A stretch of DNA of 64,000 nt, from positions 62,001 through 126,000 of the forward strand of contig JALHMI010000006.1 in NCBI GenBank assembly GCA_022844125.1. The letters are read 5' to 3'. This document shows, piece after piece, positions 52,001 to 59,684 of this stretch. The position numbers were made by a program, and so were the translations under genes. The first letter of the stretch is position 1, and the number at the start of each line of letters is the position of its first letter. Source of the DNA: Pirellulales bacterium. Its GTDB lineage: Bacteria; Planctomycetota; Planctomycetia; Pirellulales; PALSA-1355. Under the pieces are notes generated by a model. That model made no database searches. It was not told where the DNA came from and saw only the letters and a program-made list of their open reading frames with translations.

Positions 52001-53502
52001 GTGAGCGCTGCGATGCGTGCACCGCGGCGAGCGCGCAGGCGGTTGTTGATCGCATCGCGATGCAGGTACGCGCCACGTTTCGAACCGCGCGCCACGCCTT
52101 CGCTCACCAGGTGCACAATCGCGTCGTGGTCTTCGCGCGAGAGATTTCGGTACGGCCAGGCGCGCCGCATCAGGTTGTAGATGTCGTCTTCGCTGGCTTC
52201 CTCGCACGAGACCTCGGCGATGATCTGCTGGGCGAGAATGTCGAGGGGCTGCTCGGGCATCACGATCGCATCGAGATGGCCCCGCCGCACGGCGCGGACC
52301 AGGGCGAACGATTCGAGTAGTTCGTCGCGCGTGAGCGGGAAGAGCCGGCCCTTGGGGATCTTGCGCAGCGAGTGGCCGGCGCGGCCGACGCGCTGCAGGA
52401 AGTTGGCGATCGAACCGGTCGAGCCAATCTGACAGACGAGGTCGATGTAGCCGATGTCGATGCCCATCTCAAGCGAGGCCGTGGCGACGATCGCCCGGAG
52501 CTCGCCGTTCTTGAGGCGGATTTCGGCCGATTGGCGGATCTCTTTCGAAAGGCTGCCGTGATGCGCGGCGACGACGGCTTCGCCGAGGATCTCGCGCAGA
52601 TGGTGCGAGACGCGCTCGGCCAGTCGGCGGGTGTTGACGAAGATCAGCGTGCTGCGATGCTGGCTGACGAGCTCAACGAGGCGAGTGTAGATTTCCGCCC
52701 ACTGTTCGTTCGAGCAGACGGCCGAGAGTTCGCTCTCGGGTACTTCGACGGCGATGTCCAGCTCGCGAGCGTGGCCGCCATCGATGATCGCGCAGTCGGC
52801 CTCGCCGGCTGCGCTCACTTGCTGGGCGCCGACCAGGAAGCGGGCGATGTTTTCGATGGGCCGCTGCGTGGCCGAGAGACCAATCCGCACCGGAGGCTTT
52901 TCGCAGAGCGCTGCGAGCCTCTCGAGCGTGAGCGCCAGGTGGCTGCCGCGCTTGTCGCGCACGAGGGCGTGGATTTCGTCGACGATCACGGTCTCGACGC
53001 TGCGCAAGAGTTCCCGGCTTTTGGCCGAGGTGAGCAGCAGGTACAAGGACTCCGGCGTGGTGACCAGGATGTGCGGTGGGTTGCGGAGCATCTTGGCCCG
53101 CTCGCTGGCCGGTGTGTCTCCGGTGCGAACTCCAGCGCGAATCGGAAGCGAGCCTTCACCGGTTTCCGCGAACCGCGCGCTCAGCTCGGCGAGCGGCTCT
53201 TCGAGGTTGCGATTGATGTCGTTGCTGAGCGCCTTGAGCGGCGAGACGTAGATGACGTACGTGCGGTCTTCGAGGGTTCCTTCGCGCCAGCGGCGAACCA
53301 GCCGGTCGAGACAGACCATGAACGCGCTGAGAGTTTTGCCTGAGCCGGTGGGGGCGGCGATCAGGGTGTTGCGGCCGGCGGCGATTTCGGGCCAGCCGCG
53401 CTGCTGGGGATCGGTGGGCTCGCCGAATTTGTGACGGAACCACTCGGCGACGACGGGATCGAAGAGGGTATCGACGAGCGGCGTTTCGGCGGCGAGTTCC
53501 AT
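49081..53502 (-). CDS. lhr: Lhr-type DEAD/DEAH superfamily 2 helicase
   Basis: A 1473-residue ATP-dependent helicase, the full-length Lhr type with Lhr-Core plus the long C-terminal region. Motif I APTGSGKT is at 50-57, motif Ia VSPLKAL at 86-92, motif Ib VTTPESL at 147-153, motif II DEIH at 175-178 and motif III GLSATQRP near 208-215. The second RecA fold carries FVNTRRLAERV, HHGSLSKE, ATASLEMGIDIG and QRVGRAGH. The remaining ~900 residues hold the winged-helix and beta-barrel parts and a C-terminal extension. Lhr proteins unwind RNA-DNA hybrids and take part in DNA repair. It is a single gene with ATG 53502. Confidence 0.92.
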   Translation of the reverse strand: MELAAETPLVDTLFDPVVAEWFRHKFGEPTDPQQRGWPEIAAGRNTLIAAPTGSGKTLSAFMVCLDRLVRRWREGTLEDRTYVIYVSPLKALSNDINRNLEEPLAELSARFAETGEGSLPIRAGVRTGDTPASERAKMLRNPPHILVTTPESLYLLLTSAKSRELLRSVETVIVDEIHALVRDKRGSHLALTLERLAALCEKPPVRIGLSATQRPIENIARFLVGAQQVSAAGEADCAIIDGGHARELDIAVEVPESELSAVCSNEQWAEIYTRLVELVSQHRSTLIFVNTRRLAERVSHHLREILGEAVVAAHHGSLSKEIRQSAEIRLKNGELRAIVATASLEMGIDIGYIDLVCQIGSTGSIANFLQRVGRAGHSLRKIPKGRLFPLTRDELLESFALVRAVRRGHLDAIVMPEQPLDILAQQIIAEVSCEEASEDDIYNLMRRAWPYRNLSREDHDAIVHLVSEGVARGSKRGAYLHRDAINNRLRARRGARIAALTSGGAIPEMALYRVVAEPDNTFVGTVDEDFAIESMSGDVFLLGNTSWRVLNVRGGEVRVRDAEGAPPSIPFWLGERPGRTPELSEELSKLRHDLAIPFTQTSAPTNCEAAALAPDWIERECGASEWAAQQAKAYVETQIAAVGMVPTGQQILFERFFDESGGMQLVIHAPLGARVNRAWGLSLRKRFCRSFDFELQAAADDDGIVLSLGPQHSVPIEALFKMLNAENVKYLLEQALLAVPMFQVRWRWNLTRSLAVLRQQGGKRVPPHMLRFRSDDLLASVFPETVGCLENHHGDVEIPDHPLVRQTMHDCLTEAMDINALIDVMGRVRDGQITFVGRDTREPSPFSYELLNAAPYAFLDGAPLEERRVRAVQTRRTLSPDDMRDLAKLDSAAVSQVRAEAWPLVRSADELHDALTSLVTINASEAAAWQPWLAALAKSKRASKVVAITPGGARTFWTTSENWPVLRAAFPEATCDPPVVLPEKLEREVTSADAAVALVKGRVEHTGPTTAAELAEYLGLDEGLVFASLEALEGRGSALRGNFIEPATSADTPPVGWCDRRLLARIHRLTLTGLRQQIQAVEPRHYLHFLTKFHHLTSENQWGGAVGVREAIGQLQGFELPAGAWEHRILAPRVSEYDPQWLDQLFMSGEAVWGRLNPPRREEDERPSMAALTRTMPLSLLLREELSGLLTSEHEAAPVPLRSTAEAVLAALKAHGALFFGELKVISGTLPSQLEETLRELSAAGLVTSDTFAAVRKIVDERKSASRARQKSRRPVHTATTPVGRWSLFPGPLSAATREAYLEAWARQLLKRWGVLFRDVLIREVNAPRWQDLLPVLRLLELRGEVRGGRFVSGVAGEQYALPSAVDALREARRELEDGQPQDWTVVSAADPINLFGVITPGTRIPATHRNALIVRGGQLVASRQAGVAEFYDTFDEATQWTMRRAMTLGRKPVDKTVPPAAPRIQPQAIGRD

Positions 53503-53666
53503 CCCTTCATCATACGCGTGGGTGCGGTCGCGGCGAGTCCCCGGGCTGGGTCGAAATTGTGCCCTATTTTTGACCGCAGGACGGGGAGTGGCTTGACCGG
53601 TTAGTTGGTCTGAAATTGACCTGCCGCACCTTGGCGGGCTAGCATAGAAGCGGAGGGCGAAATGCT

Positions 53667-53903
53667 ATGGCCAGTGAATTATCTCCGGATCGAGATGCGG
53701 TCATTGAACAGCTTGTGGCTGGCGGGATCTTTCCAGACCGTCATCAGGCCCTGAATCACGCCGTGGACTTGCTGCGTGAAGAGGCCGAGACGCATGCTGC
53801 GATTCGCGAAGGGCTGGATTCTATTGAGCGCGGCGACGAAATCCCGTTCGATGAGGCAATCCGTGATCTCCGTCTGCGGTACAACATTCCAGAAGACGCA
53901 TGA
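53667..53903 (+). CDS. ParD/CopG-like antitoxin
   Basis: A 78-residue antitoxin starting at ATG 53667 with GGAGGG upstream. The N-terminal half is a ribbon-helix-helix type DNA-binding domain (LSPDRDAVIEQLVAGGIFPDRHQALNHAVDLLREEAE), and the C-terminal half is acidic (IERGDEIPFDEAIRDLRLRY), as usual for ParD proteins that wrap the toxin. Its stop overlaps the start of the ParE-type reading frame (ATGA), the typical type II toxin-antitoxin arrangement. Because the toxin frame is broken, the antitoxin may now be an orphan, protective against related toxins. Confidence 0.8.
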   Translation: MASELSPDRDAVIEQLVAGGIFPDRHQALNHAVDLLREEAETHAAIREGLDSIERGDEIPFDEAIRDLRLRYNIPEDA

Positions 53904-54212
53904 AGTATCGCCTCGTCTTCCAACGGCGTGCGCTCAGTGATCTTGAGCAACAATTCAACTATGTCAGAAACGGCTACCCGCTGGTTCAGTCAATTTGTTA
54001 AAGCACTAGAAAGCCTGAAGACGTTTCCGGAGCGTTACTCTCGGGTACCCGAATCGGATGTCTACGGCGTCGAGATTCGGCAGTTGTTATACGGTAAACG
54101 CGGCGGTATGCGGCGTGCGCTGTTTAAGATCGATGGTGATACTGTTCGTATCCTCTGTATCCGGCACGCGTCACGCGGGAATGCGACTCGCAACGAACTC
54201 TTCGGCGAGTAG
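53900..54212 (+). pseudogene. ParE/RelE-type toxin with frameshift
   Basis: The toxin starts at ATG 53900, overlapping the antitoxin stop. The first frame reads MKYRLVFQRRALSDLEQQFNY and continues a few residues to a stop near 53999. The rest of a ParE protein lies in the +1 frame: SETATRWFSQFVKALESLKT, then FPERYSRVPESDVYGVEIRQ, LLYGKRGGMRRALFKIDGDT and VRILCIRHASR, ending at 54212. Relatives have about five more residues at the join, so a 14-nt deletion explains both the missing residues and the shift. An internal ATG in the second frame could allow a fragment, but a full toxin cannot be made. Confidence 0.75.
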
Positions 54213-54227
54213 ACGATGCTTGGCCGC

Positions 54228-55160
54228 TTAGCGTGCTAGCGATTCACCTCCACTCACCACCTCGGCGTGCCCTTCCGGTTCGATTTTCGAGCCGTACATC
54301 CGGGCATAGACCTGGGTGAACTCTGCGCCGAAGTACATGATAATCGCGGAGTAGTAGGCCCAGAGCATAAAGATCACGAGCGAGCCGGCGGCGCCGTAGG
54401 CCGAGCCGACGGCGCTATAGCGGAAGTAAATGCTGAGGGCGGCGTTGCCGATGCCGAACAGGATGGATGTGACGAATGCCCCCAGCCAGACGTCACGCCA
54501 GGCGATCACCGCGTCGGGCAGAAAGCGGAAGACCAGAGCGAAAAGCAGCGTGAGCAGAACCAGCGTCACGGCGTAGTTGATCCAACCGGCGGCGGAGCTG
54601 GAAAACGGCAGGTAGCTTTCGAGCCAGCCCCAGGCGGCCTGCGTGGCCGAGGTGAGGATCATCAGGGCCAGAAACATCGTGCCCACGAGGACGACCAGGC
54701 CGAACGCGAGCAGTCGATTCTGCACGGCGTGCCACCAGTTGGCCGAAGGCTTGGGGCGAACTCGCCAGACTTTGTTGAGCCCCATCCGCAGTTCGCCAAA
54801 GGCGGCCGATGCCGCAAACAGGGCCACGGCCAGGGACACAAAGGTCCACCAGCCGCCACCGCCAGCATGGGTCTCGGCGATCAGCTTCTGCACGGATTGT
54901 GCCGCGTCGGGCGTCATCACAGATTGCAATTCATCCGCCACGCGGCCCTCGGCGGCATCCGAGCCATAGACCAGTCCCACCACGAGCACGGCCAGAATCA
55001 GGACCGGCGAGAGGGCGAAGACGGCGTAGTAGGCCAGCGCCGCGCTGAGCCGCATGCACTCGTCGTTCCACCAGGAGGCGACAGTTTCGGACGCGAGATT
55101 CCAGGGAGAGGCGTGCTGGCGCAAGCCGGCGCGCAAGTCGGCGGAAGTGGCAGTAGCCAT
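54228..55160 (-). CDS. YihY/BrkB family inner-membrane protein
   Basis: A 310-residue protein with about six spans. Family motifs: RLSAALAYYAVFALSPVLILAVLVVG (36-61), then an amphipathic loop, LFAASAAFGELRMGLNKVWRV, LAFGLVVLVGTMFLALMIL, LVLLTLLFALVFRFLPDAVIAWRDVWLGAFVTSILFGIG and YGAAGSLVIFMLWAYYSAIIMYFGAEF with the Gly-Ala-Glu-Phe end typical of the family. It was once called a ribonuclease BN candidate, which is not supported by later work; its molecular function is unknown. It is a single gene, convergent with the toxin-antitoxin locus. Confidence 0.88.
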   Translation of the reverse strand: MATATSADLRAGLRQHASPWNLASETVASWWNDECMRLSAALAYYAVFALSPVLILAVLVVGLVYGSDAAEGRVADELQSVMTPDAAQSVQKLIAETHAGGGGWWTFVSLAVALFAASAAFGELRMGLNKVWRVRPKPSANWWHAVQNRLLAFGLVVLVGTMFLALMILTSATQAAWGWLESYLPFSSSAAGWINYAVTLVLLTLLFALVFRFLPDAVIAWRDVWLGAFVTSILFGIGNAALSIYFRYSAVGSAYGAAGSLVIFMLWAYYSAIIMYFGAEFTQVYARMYGSKIEPEGHAEVVSGGESLAR

Positions 55161-55315
55161 CGCGAAGCCTATAGGTCGAGATTGCCGCGCGTACGAGGTC
55201 GCCGCGCCCCCGTGCGGCCCTCATACCGCCATCGTAGCGCGCACCGTGCGAGGGTCAAGCGCACGAACAACCCCCGGCCGCAACCAGCCCCCGGCCAGAG
55301 GCCGGGGCTGAGGGG

Positions 55316-56335
55316 TTACTTGCTCGGATCGGCGACTTTCACCAGCCGCTTACCCGTGTTGTCCCCCTGCAGCATGCCGATGAACGCCCGGGGCAGATTC
55401 TCGAACCCGTCGACAATGTCCTCGCGATACTTCAGCTTGCCCTCTTTAATCCAGCCGGCCATCTCGGCCACGGCGGGACCGAACTTCTCAAAGAACTGGA
55501 ACACCAGGAAGCCTTCGACGCGGGCCTGCTTGACGATCATCGCCCACAGCCAGCGCGGGCCCATCTCGGGCTTTTCGATGTTGTACTGCGAGATCTGTCC
55601 GCAGATGGACATGCGGCCTTTGACATTCAGCAGCGGAACCACGGCGTCGGTGATCGCGCCGCCGACGTTGTCGAAGTAGACGTCGATCCCCTTGGGACAA
55701 AGCCTCTTGAGCTCCTCGACGTAGTTCTTGGTGGTCTTGTAGTTGAAGGCGCCATCGAAGCCGAGTTCGTCGATGAGGTACTTCACTTTCTCGTCCGTGC
55801 CGGCGATGCCGACCACGCGGCAACCCTTGATTTTGGCGATCTGGCCGACGGCCATGCCGACCGCGCCGGCCGCGCCGGAGATGACGACCGTCTCGCCGGC
55901 TTTGGGCTGGCCGATCTCGAGCAGGCCGAAGTAGGCGGTCAGGCCGGGCATGCCAAGGATGCCGATGGCGGTCGAGATCGGCGCGAGCGAGGGATCGACC
56001 TTGCGCACGCCCTGGCCATTGCTGAGGGCGTACTCCTGCCAGCCGAATTCGCTTTGCACGATGTCGCCGGGCTTGAACTTGGCGTTGTTCGATTCGATCA
56101 CTTCGCCCACCACGCCACCGACCATGACGCCGCCGATCTCGACCGGGGCGGCATAGCTCTTGGCGTCGTTCATCCGGCCGCGCATGTAAGGATCGACCGA
56201 GATATAGAGCGACTTGACGATCATCTCGCCGGCGTTCGGTGCGGGAACTGGCGTCTCGACGAGCTTGAAGTCAGATTCTTTGGGCATGCCGACGGGGCGA
56301 GCGGCGAGCGTGAATTTGCGGTTGGTGAGTGCCAT
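55316..56335 (-). CDS. NADP-dependent oxidoreductase (CurA / leukotriene B4 dehydrogenase-like)
   Basis: A 339-residue medium-chain reductase without zinc sites. The N-terminus FKLVETPVPAPNAGEMIVKSLYISVDPYMRGRM is diagnostic of the prostaglandin reductase/CurA group. The NADP-binding motif is ETVVISGAAGAVGMAVGQIAKI (about 148-169) with CRVVGIAGTDEKVKYL. Next, VYFDNVGGAITDAVVPLLN and GRMSICGQISQYN are also standard. Such enzymes reduce double bonds next to carbonyls, for example in enals and curcumin, with NADPH, in the cytoplasm. It is a single gene and may detoxify reactive aldehydes. Confidence 0.9.
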   Translation of the reverse strand: MALTNRKFTLAARPVGMPKESDFKLVETPVPAPNAGEMIVKSLYISVDPYMRGRMNDAKSYAAPVEIGGVMVGGVVGEVIESNNAKFKPGDIVQSEFGWQEYALSNGQGVRKVDPSLAPISTAIGILGMPGLTAYFGLLEIGQPKAGETVVISGAAGAVGMAVGQIAKIKGCRVVGIAGTDEKVKYLIDELGFDGAFNYKTTKNYVEELKRLCPKGIDVYFDNVGGAITDAVVPLLNVKGRMSICGQISQYNIEKPEMGPRWLWAMIVKQARVEGFLVFQFFEKFGPAVAEMAGWIKEGKLKYREDIVDGFENLPRAFIGMLQGDNTGKRLVKVADPSK

Positions 56336-56569
56336 GGTTGGTCGCTGGTGGTTCGTGGTAAGTGGAAAGCGCGTGGGCGCGAATATCGAAGTTCAGAGTT
56401 GGAGCACCGCCATTGTCGCGATCCGCTGGCGGCATAGCAACGAGGCAGCTCCGCTCGATTCTGAGGGACTCAACCAAATGCTTTGCTGGGTCTGGTCGCT
56501 GTGCTAAGATAAGCCGCGGTTGATGCGTTGTGGCGCGATCGCTTTCTCGTGCGCTCGGAGTTTCAAGGC

Positions 56570-57973
56570 ATGCTTCACGCTCGCCGGCTTCATCGTCGCG
56601 ATGCCATGATCCGCCTCGGGCAGGCCGGGCTCGGTGCGCTCGCGCTGCCGAACCTGCTACAGGCCGAGTCGGCGCTCGCTTCGACGGCCCTCGAGCCGAA
56701 AGCGAAGAGCTGCATCCTGCTGTATCTGTGGGGTGGGCCGCCGCAGCAGGACATGTTCGACATGAAGCCGGAGGCGCCCGAGGGCATCCGCAGCCAGTTC
56801 GCGCCGATCGACACGGTCGTGCCGGGCATACAGCTTTCGGATCAGCTTCCGCAGATGGCTAAGCAGACCGACAAGATGGCGATCATCCGCTCGTACACGC
56901 ACCCCAGCAATGTGCACGAGGTGGGTGTCTATCACACGCTGACCGGCAAGATTAACAACACGCTGGCCGTGCCGCGGAACCAGCGCAATCGGAATGACTT
57001 TCCCACACCGGGCGCCGTCGTGTCGAAGTTCAGTCCGCCGGGCCCGCTGCCGGCGAGCGTGACGATCCCATCGCCCATCGGCCACGACGGCGTCATCTAT
57101 ACCGGCACCTATGCGGGCTTTCTCGGCGCGAAGCACGACCCGATGGAGCTCAAGCCGCCGGGCGAAGTGAACAAGGCCGCGCCGCATAGCCTGGATCTGC
57201 TGGATGGTATCGACTCCACGCGGCTGCAAGCAAGGTTCGGCCTGCTGAAGTTGATGGAGGACTACGACCGGCTGGTGCAGGCCAAGGGGCCGCAGCGGGG
57301 AGTGGCAGGGCTCGAACAGTTTCGCGAGCAGGCGTTCCGGATGCTCACCTCGCCCGAGTCGCGCGGCGCGTTCGATCTGGCGAAGGAAAGCGACAAGCTG
57401 CGCGATCGCTATGGCCGCAATGAGTACGGCGAGAGCTTTCTGCTCGCGCGGCGGCTGGTCGAGTCGGGCGTGCGGCTGGTGACGGTCGTGTGGTCGTATA
57501 TCTGTCCCGATGGCAACGTCGCGAACGTGTGGGACAACCACGGCGGCACCGGTTCGCTGGGCGGCGTGACCGGCTATCAGATGCTGAAAGAGAAGTACTG
57601 CCTGCCGCCGCTCGACCTGGCGTACTCGGCCCTGCTGGAGGATTTGCAGCAGCGGGGACTGCTCGATGAAACGCTCGTCGTGATGATGGGTGAATTCGGA
57701 CGCACACCGCAAATCAACAAGGAGCAGGGGCGCGATCACTGGGGCGCTTGCCAAAGCGTGGTGCTGGCTGGTGGCGGCATTCGCGGCGGGCAGGTGTATG
57801 GCTCGAGCGACAAGCATGCGGCCTATCCGCGCACGAATCCCGTCGCTCCCGAGGACGTGATCGCCACGATGTATCACGCGCTGGGGATTCCGCCCGAGAG
57901 TTTGATTTACGACCGCGAGAACCGTCCGCACAAGCTGAGCGAAGGGCGGGTGCTCGGCGAGTTGTTTGGGTAA
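56570..57973 (+). CDS. DUF1501 exported sulfatase-like protein
   Basis: A 467-residue DUF1501 protein. ATG 56570, with GGAG about 10 nt upstream, is used; a TTG at 56528 would lengthen it by 14. The signal region LHRRDAMIRLGQAGLGALAL has a twin-arginine-like RRD. Hallmarks: CILLYLWGGPPQQDMFDMKPEAPEG, LPQMAKQTDKMAIIRSYTHPSN, ARRLVESGVRLVTVVWSY, LLDETLVVMMGEFGRTPQIN and GRDHWGACQSVVLAGGGIRGG. An insert around 290-345 (YICPDGNVANVWDNHGGTGSLGGVTGYQML) is longer than in the other two copies. A palindromic repeat overlaps its end. Confidence 0.9.
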   Translation: MLHARRLHRRDAMIRLGQAGLGALALPNLLQAESALASTALEPKAKSCILLYLWGGPPQQDMFDMKPEAPEGIRSQFAPIDTVVPGIQLSDQLPQMAKQTDKMAIIRSYTHPSNVHEVGVYHTLTGKINNTLAVPRNQRNRNDFPTPGAVVSKFSPPGPLPASVTIPSPIGHDGVIYTGTYAGFLGAKHDPMELKPPGEVNKAAPHSLDLLDGIDSTRLQARFGLLKLMEDYDRLVQAKGPQRGVAGLEQFREQAFRMLTSPESRGAFDLAKESDKLRDRYGRNEYGESFLLARRLVESGVRLVTVVWSYICPDGNVANVWDNHGGTGSLGGVTGYQMLKEKYCLPPLDLAYSALLEDLQQRGLLDETLVVMMGEFGRTPQINKEQGRDHWGACQSVVLAGGGIRGGQVYGSSDKHAAYPRTNPVAPEDVIATMYHALGIPPESLIYDRENRPHKLSEGRVLGELFG

Positions 57974-58118
57974 CACCGATAACTTTATCGGTGTCGCGCA
58001 GCGCCAGGAGGGATCGGGCAGAGCGTGACTGGAAGGAAAGTCCTCCCTTGGGTGAGCACGGTTCATGATCCCTCTTGGGCCACCAGGCCCACTGACAAGC
58101 AAGTTGTCAGTGTCACCC
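57969..58118 (-). repeat. BIME-like palindromic element, copy 8 (reverse orientation)
   Basis: Reverse-orientation, diverged copy: on the given strand it begins TAACACCGATAACTTTATCGGTG and ends GATCCCTCTTGGGCC...CCCACTGACAAGCAAGTTGTCAGTG. Its first bases overlap the last codons of the DUF1501 gene. Confidence 0.7.
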
Positions 58119-58213
58119 AGACAACCGGTTCGTAGGTCCGGTCGTGCGGGCTGGGTGGATCGCGCTAGCGGGTTTCGCCGGATCATGGCGGCCGCGCCGA
58201 GCTAACTTTGTGT

Positions 58214-58933
58214 ATGGCCACCGCACTCGAAACGCCTGCACAGCTCGACTACATCGGCGAGGAACTGGAGCTCTTCAAGCTCGCCGAGAATTGGAAGCAG
58301 TACCTCGCTGCGCGGCTGCGACCATACCTGACCGGCGACCTGCTGGAAGTTGGCGCGGGCATCGGCGCGAACACCGGCTACTTTGATCGACCAGAGCTGT
58401 CGCGCTACGTGGCGCTGGAACCCGATGGCCGGCTGTGCGAGGAGTTCCGCCGCGAGCAAGGGGCGGGGAAGATTCCAGAGCGGTGTGAACTGATTCAGGG
58501 AACACTTGAGACGCTCACGCGCGGGGAAACATTCGACTCGATCGTGTACATCGACGTGCTGGAGCATATCGAAGACGACCGGGCCGAGTTCGCGCGCGCA
58601 TTCGAGCGACTGCGGCCGGGCGGCCGGTTGTGCGTACTTTGTCCGGCGCATAACTACTTCTATTCGCCATTCGATCGGGCGATCGGACATTTCCGCCGCT
58701 ACGACAAACGGATGTTTCGGGGGCTGTCAGAGCAACAGCCGTTAAAGCTGGAGTATCTCGACAGCGTGGGAATGCTGGCGTCGGCGGCGAACAAGCTGCT
58801 CTTGCGACAGTCGTATCCCAACGAACAGCAGATTCGCGTGTGGGATCGGTTGTTCGTACGAGCATCGCGGCTGGTCGATCCGCTTCTTTTACACGCCGTG
58901 GGCAAGTCGATCGTCGGCGTGTGGGCAAAGTAG
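58214..58933 (+). CDS. SAM-dependent methyltransferase (class I)
   Basis: A 239-residue methyltransferase starting at ATG 58214. Motif I is LLEVGAGIGANTGYFDRPELSRYVALEPD, where GAGIG binds S-adenosylmethionine and Glu-Pro-Asp ends strand 2. Motif post-I and the loop FDSIVYIDVLEHIEDD carry the acidic residues of the active site; then LRPGGRLCVLCPAHNYFYSPFD and GHFRRYDKRMF. The pattern matches methyltransferases often found near glycosyltransferase genes, but the acceptor is unknown. The reading frame of the next gene may overlap its 3' end. Confidence 0.88.
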   Translation: MATALETPAQLDYIGEELELFKLAENWKQYLAARLRPYLTGDLLEVGAGIGANTGYFDRPELSRYVALEPDGRLCEEFRREQGAGKIPERCELIQGTLETLTRGETFDSIVYIDVLEHIEDDRAEFARAFERLRPGGRLCVLCPAHNYFYSPFDRAIGHFRRYDKRMFRGLSEQQPLKLEYLDSVGMLASAANKLLLRQSYPNEQQIRVWDRLFVRASRLVDPLLLHAVGKSIVGVWAK

Positions 58934-59646
58934 GATTGCCGCCGGAGTTCCCCTTCGACAGTCTTGTGACGCGTCCGTCTGGCGCGGCGACTAAGGACTC
59001 CAGATTCGCCCGGCTGTCTGTGCTTGCAGGCACGGGCGGCATCACCTGCTGGAGTCTTGCTATCAACGAGATCGCGCAGGGGTCCGAGGCTTCGCCGCGG
59101 CTGTTTGGCCTGGAGCGCCGGCGGCTCGGCGGCTGGGGACTTTTGATCGTGCTGCTGTTGGTTGCGGTGCGCGTGTTGGCGGAGATGGGCATGATGCGCG
59201 CGCACGGACCCGATGCGCAGATGGCGATCTGGTGGGTGTTGTGCGCCTTCAAAGCGACGCTGTGGTTCATTGGCGGTGGGATCGCGCTGGCGATCATGTT
59301 GCGACTGTGGCGCTATCGCTGGGGGAGGACGATCGGCGCTGCTTTGCTTCTAATTTGGGCGGTGGCGATCGGCTGGGCGAGCTGGCAGTACGACGTTGGC
59401 GCGCGGGCGCTCACCGACGCGAGCGACGTGAAGGCTTCGCCCGAGCGATTGCGGGAGCTCGTGCACTTCGACGGGATTCAAGCCGGTTATGAGCTCGACA
59501 ATCGGCTGGCGGCGAACCCCAGCACGCCGCCGGACGTGCTGCGCGAGCTGGCGGCGAAGCCGGATCAGTTGGGGACGCAGATGGTGCTGGAGCGGAATCC
59601 GCGGACATCGGCGGATGTGCGGGAGAAGCTGGACGTGAAGCAATAG
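58921..59646 (+). CDS. Membrane protein with C-terminal LRV-like repeats
   Basis: Start uncertain: GTG 58921 overlaps the methyltransferase end, and no ATG occurs before 59186. From 58921 the product has 241 residues. The first ~60 (GLPPEFPFDSLVTRPSG... to EIAQGSEASPR) look odd and may be translated from a non-coding element. Three membrane spans follow (GGWGLLIVLLLVAVRVLAEMG; MAIWWVLCAFKATLWFIGGGIALAIML; TIGAALLLIWAVAIGWASW). The C-terminus carries short leucine-rich-variant-like repeats: ELDNRLAANPSTPPDVLRELA, then AKPDQLGTQMVLERNPRTSADVREKL. The membrane part plus repeats suggests a planctomycete scaffold protein; function is unknown. Confidence 0.5.
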   Translation: MGKVGLPPEFPFDSLVTRPSGAATKDSRFARLSVLAGTGGITCWSLAINEIAQGSEASPRLFGLERRRLGGWGLLIVLLLVAVRVLAEMGMMRAHGPDAQMAIWWVLCAFKATLWFIGGGIALAIMLRLWRYRWGRTIGAALLLIWAVAIGWASWQYDVGARALTDASDVKASPERLRELVHFDGIQAGYELDNRLAANPSTPPDVLRELAAKPDQLGTQMVLERNPRTSADVREKLDVKQ

Positions 59647-59684
59647 GCCAAGCAGGCTTGCAATGGTAGCAGGTTGCGGAGCCT

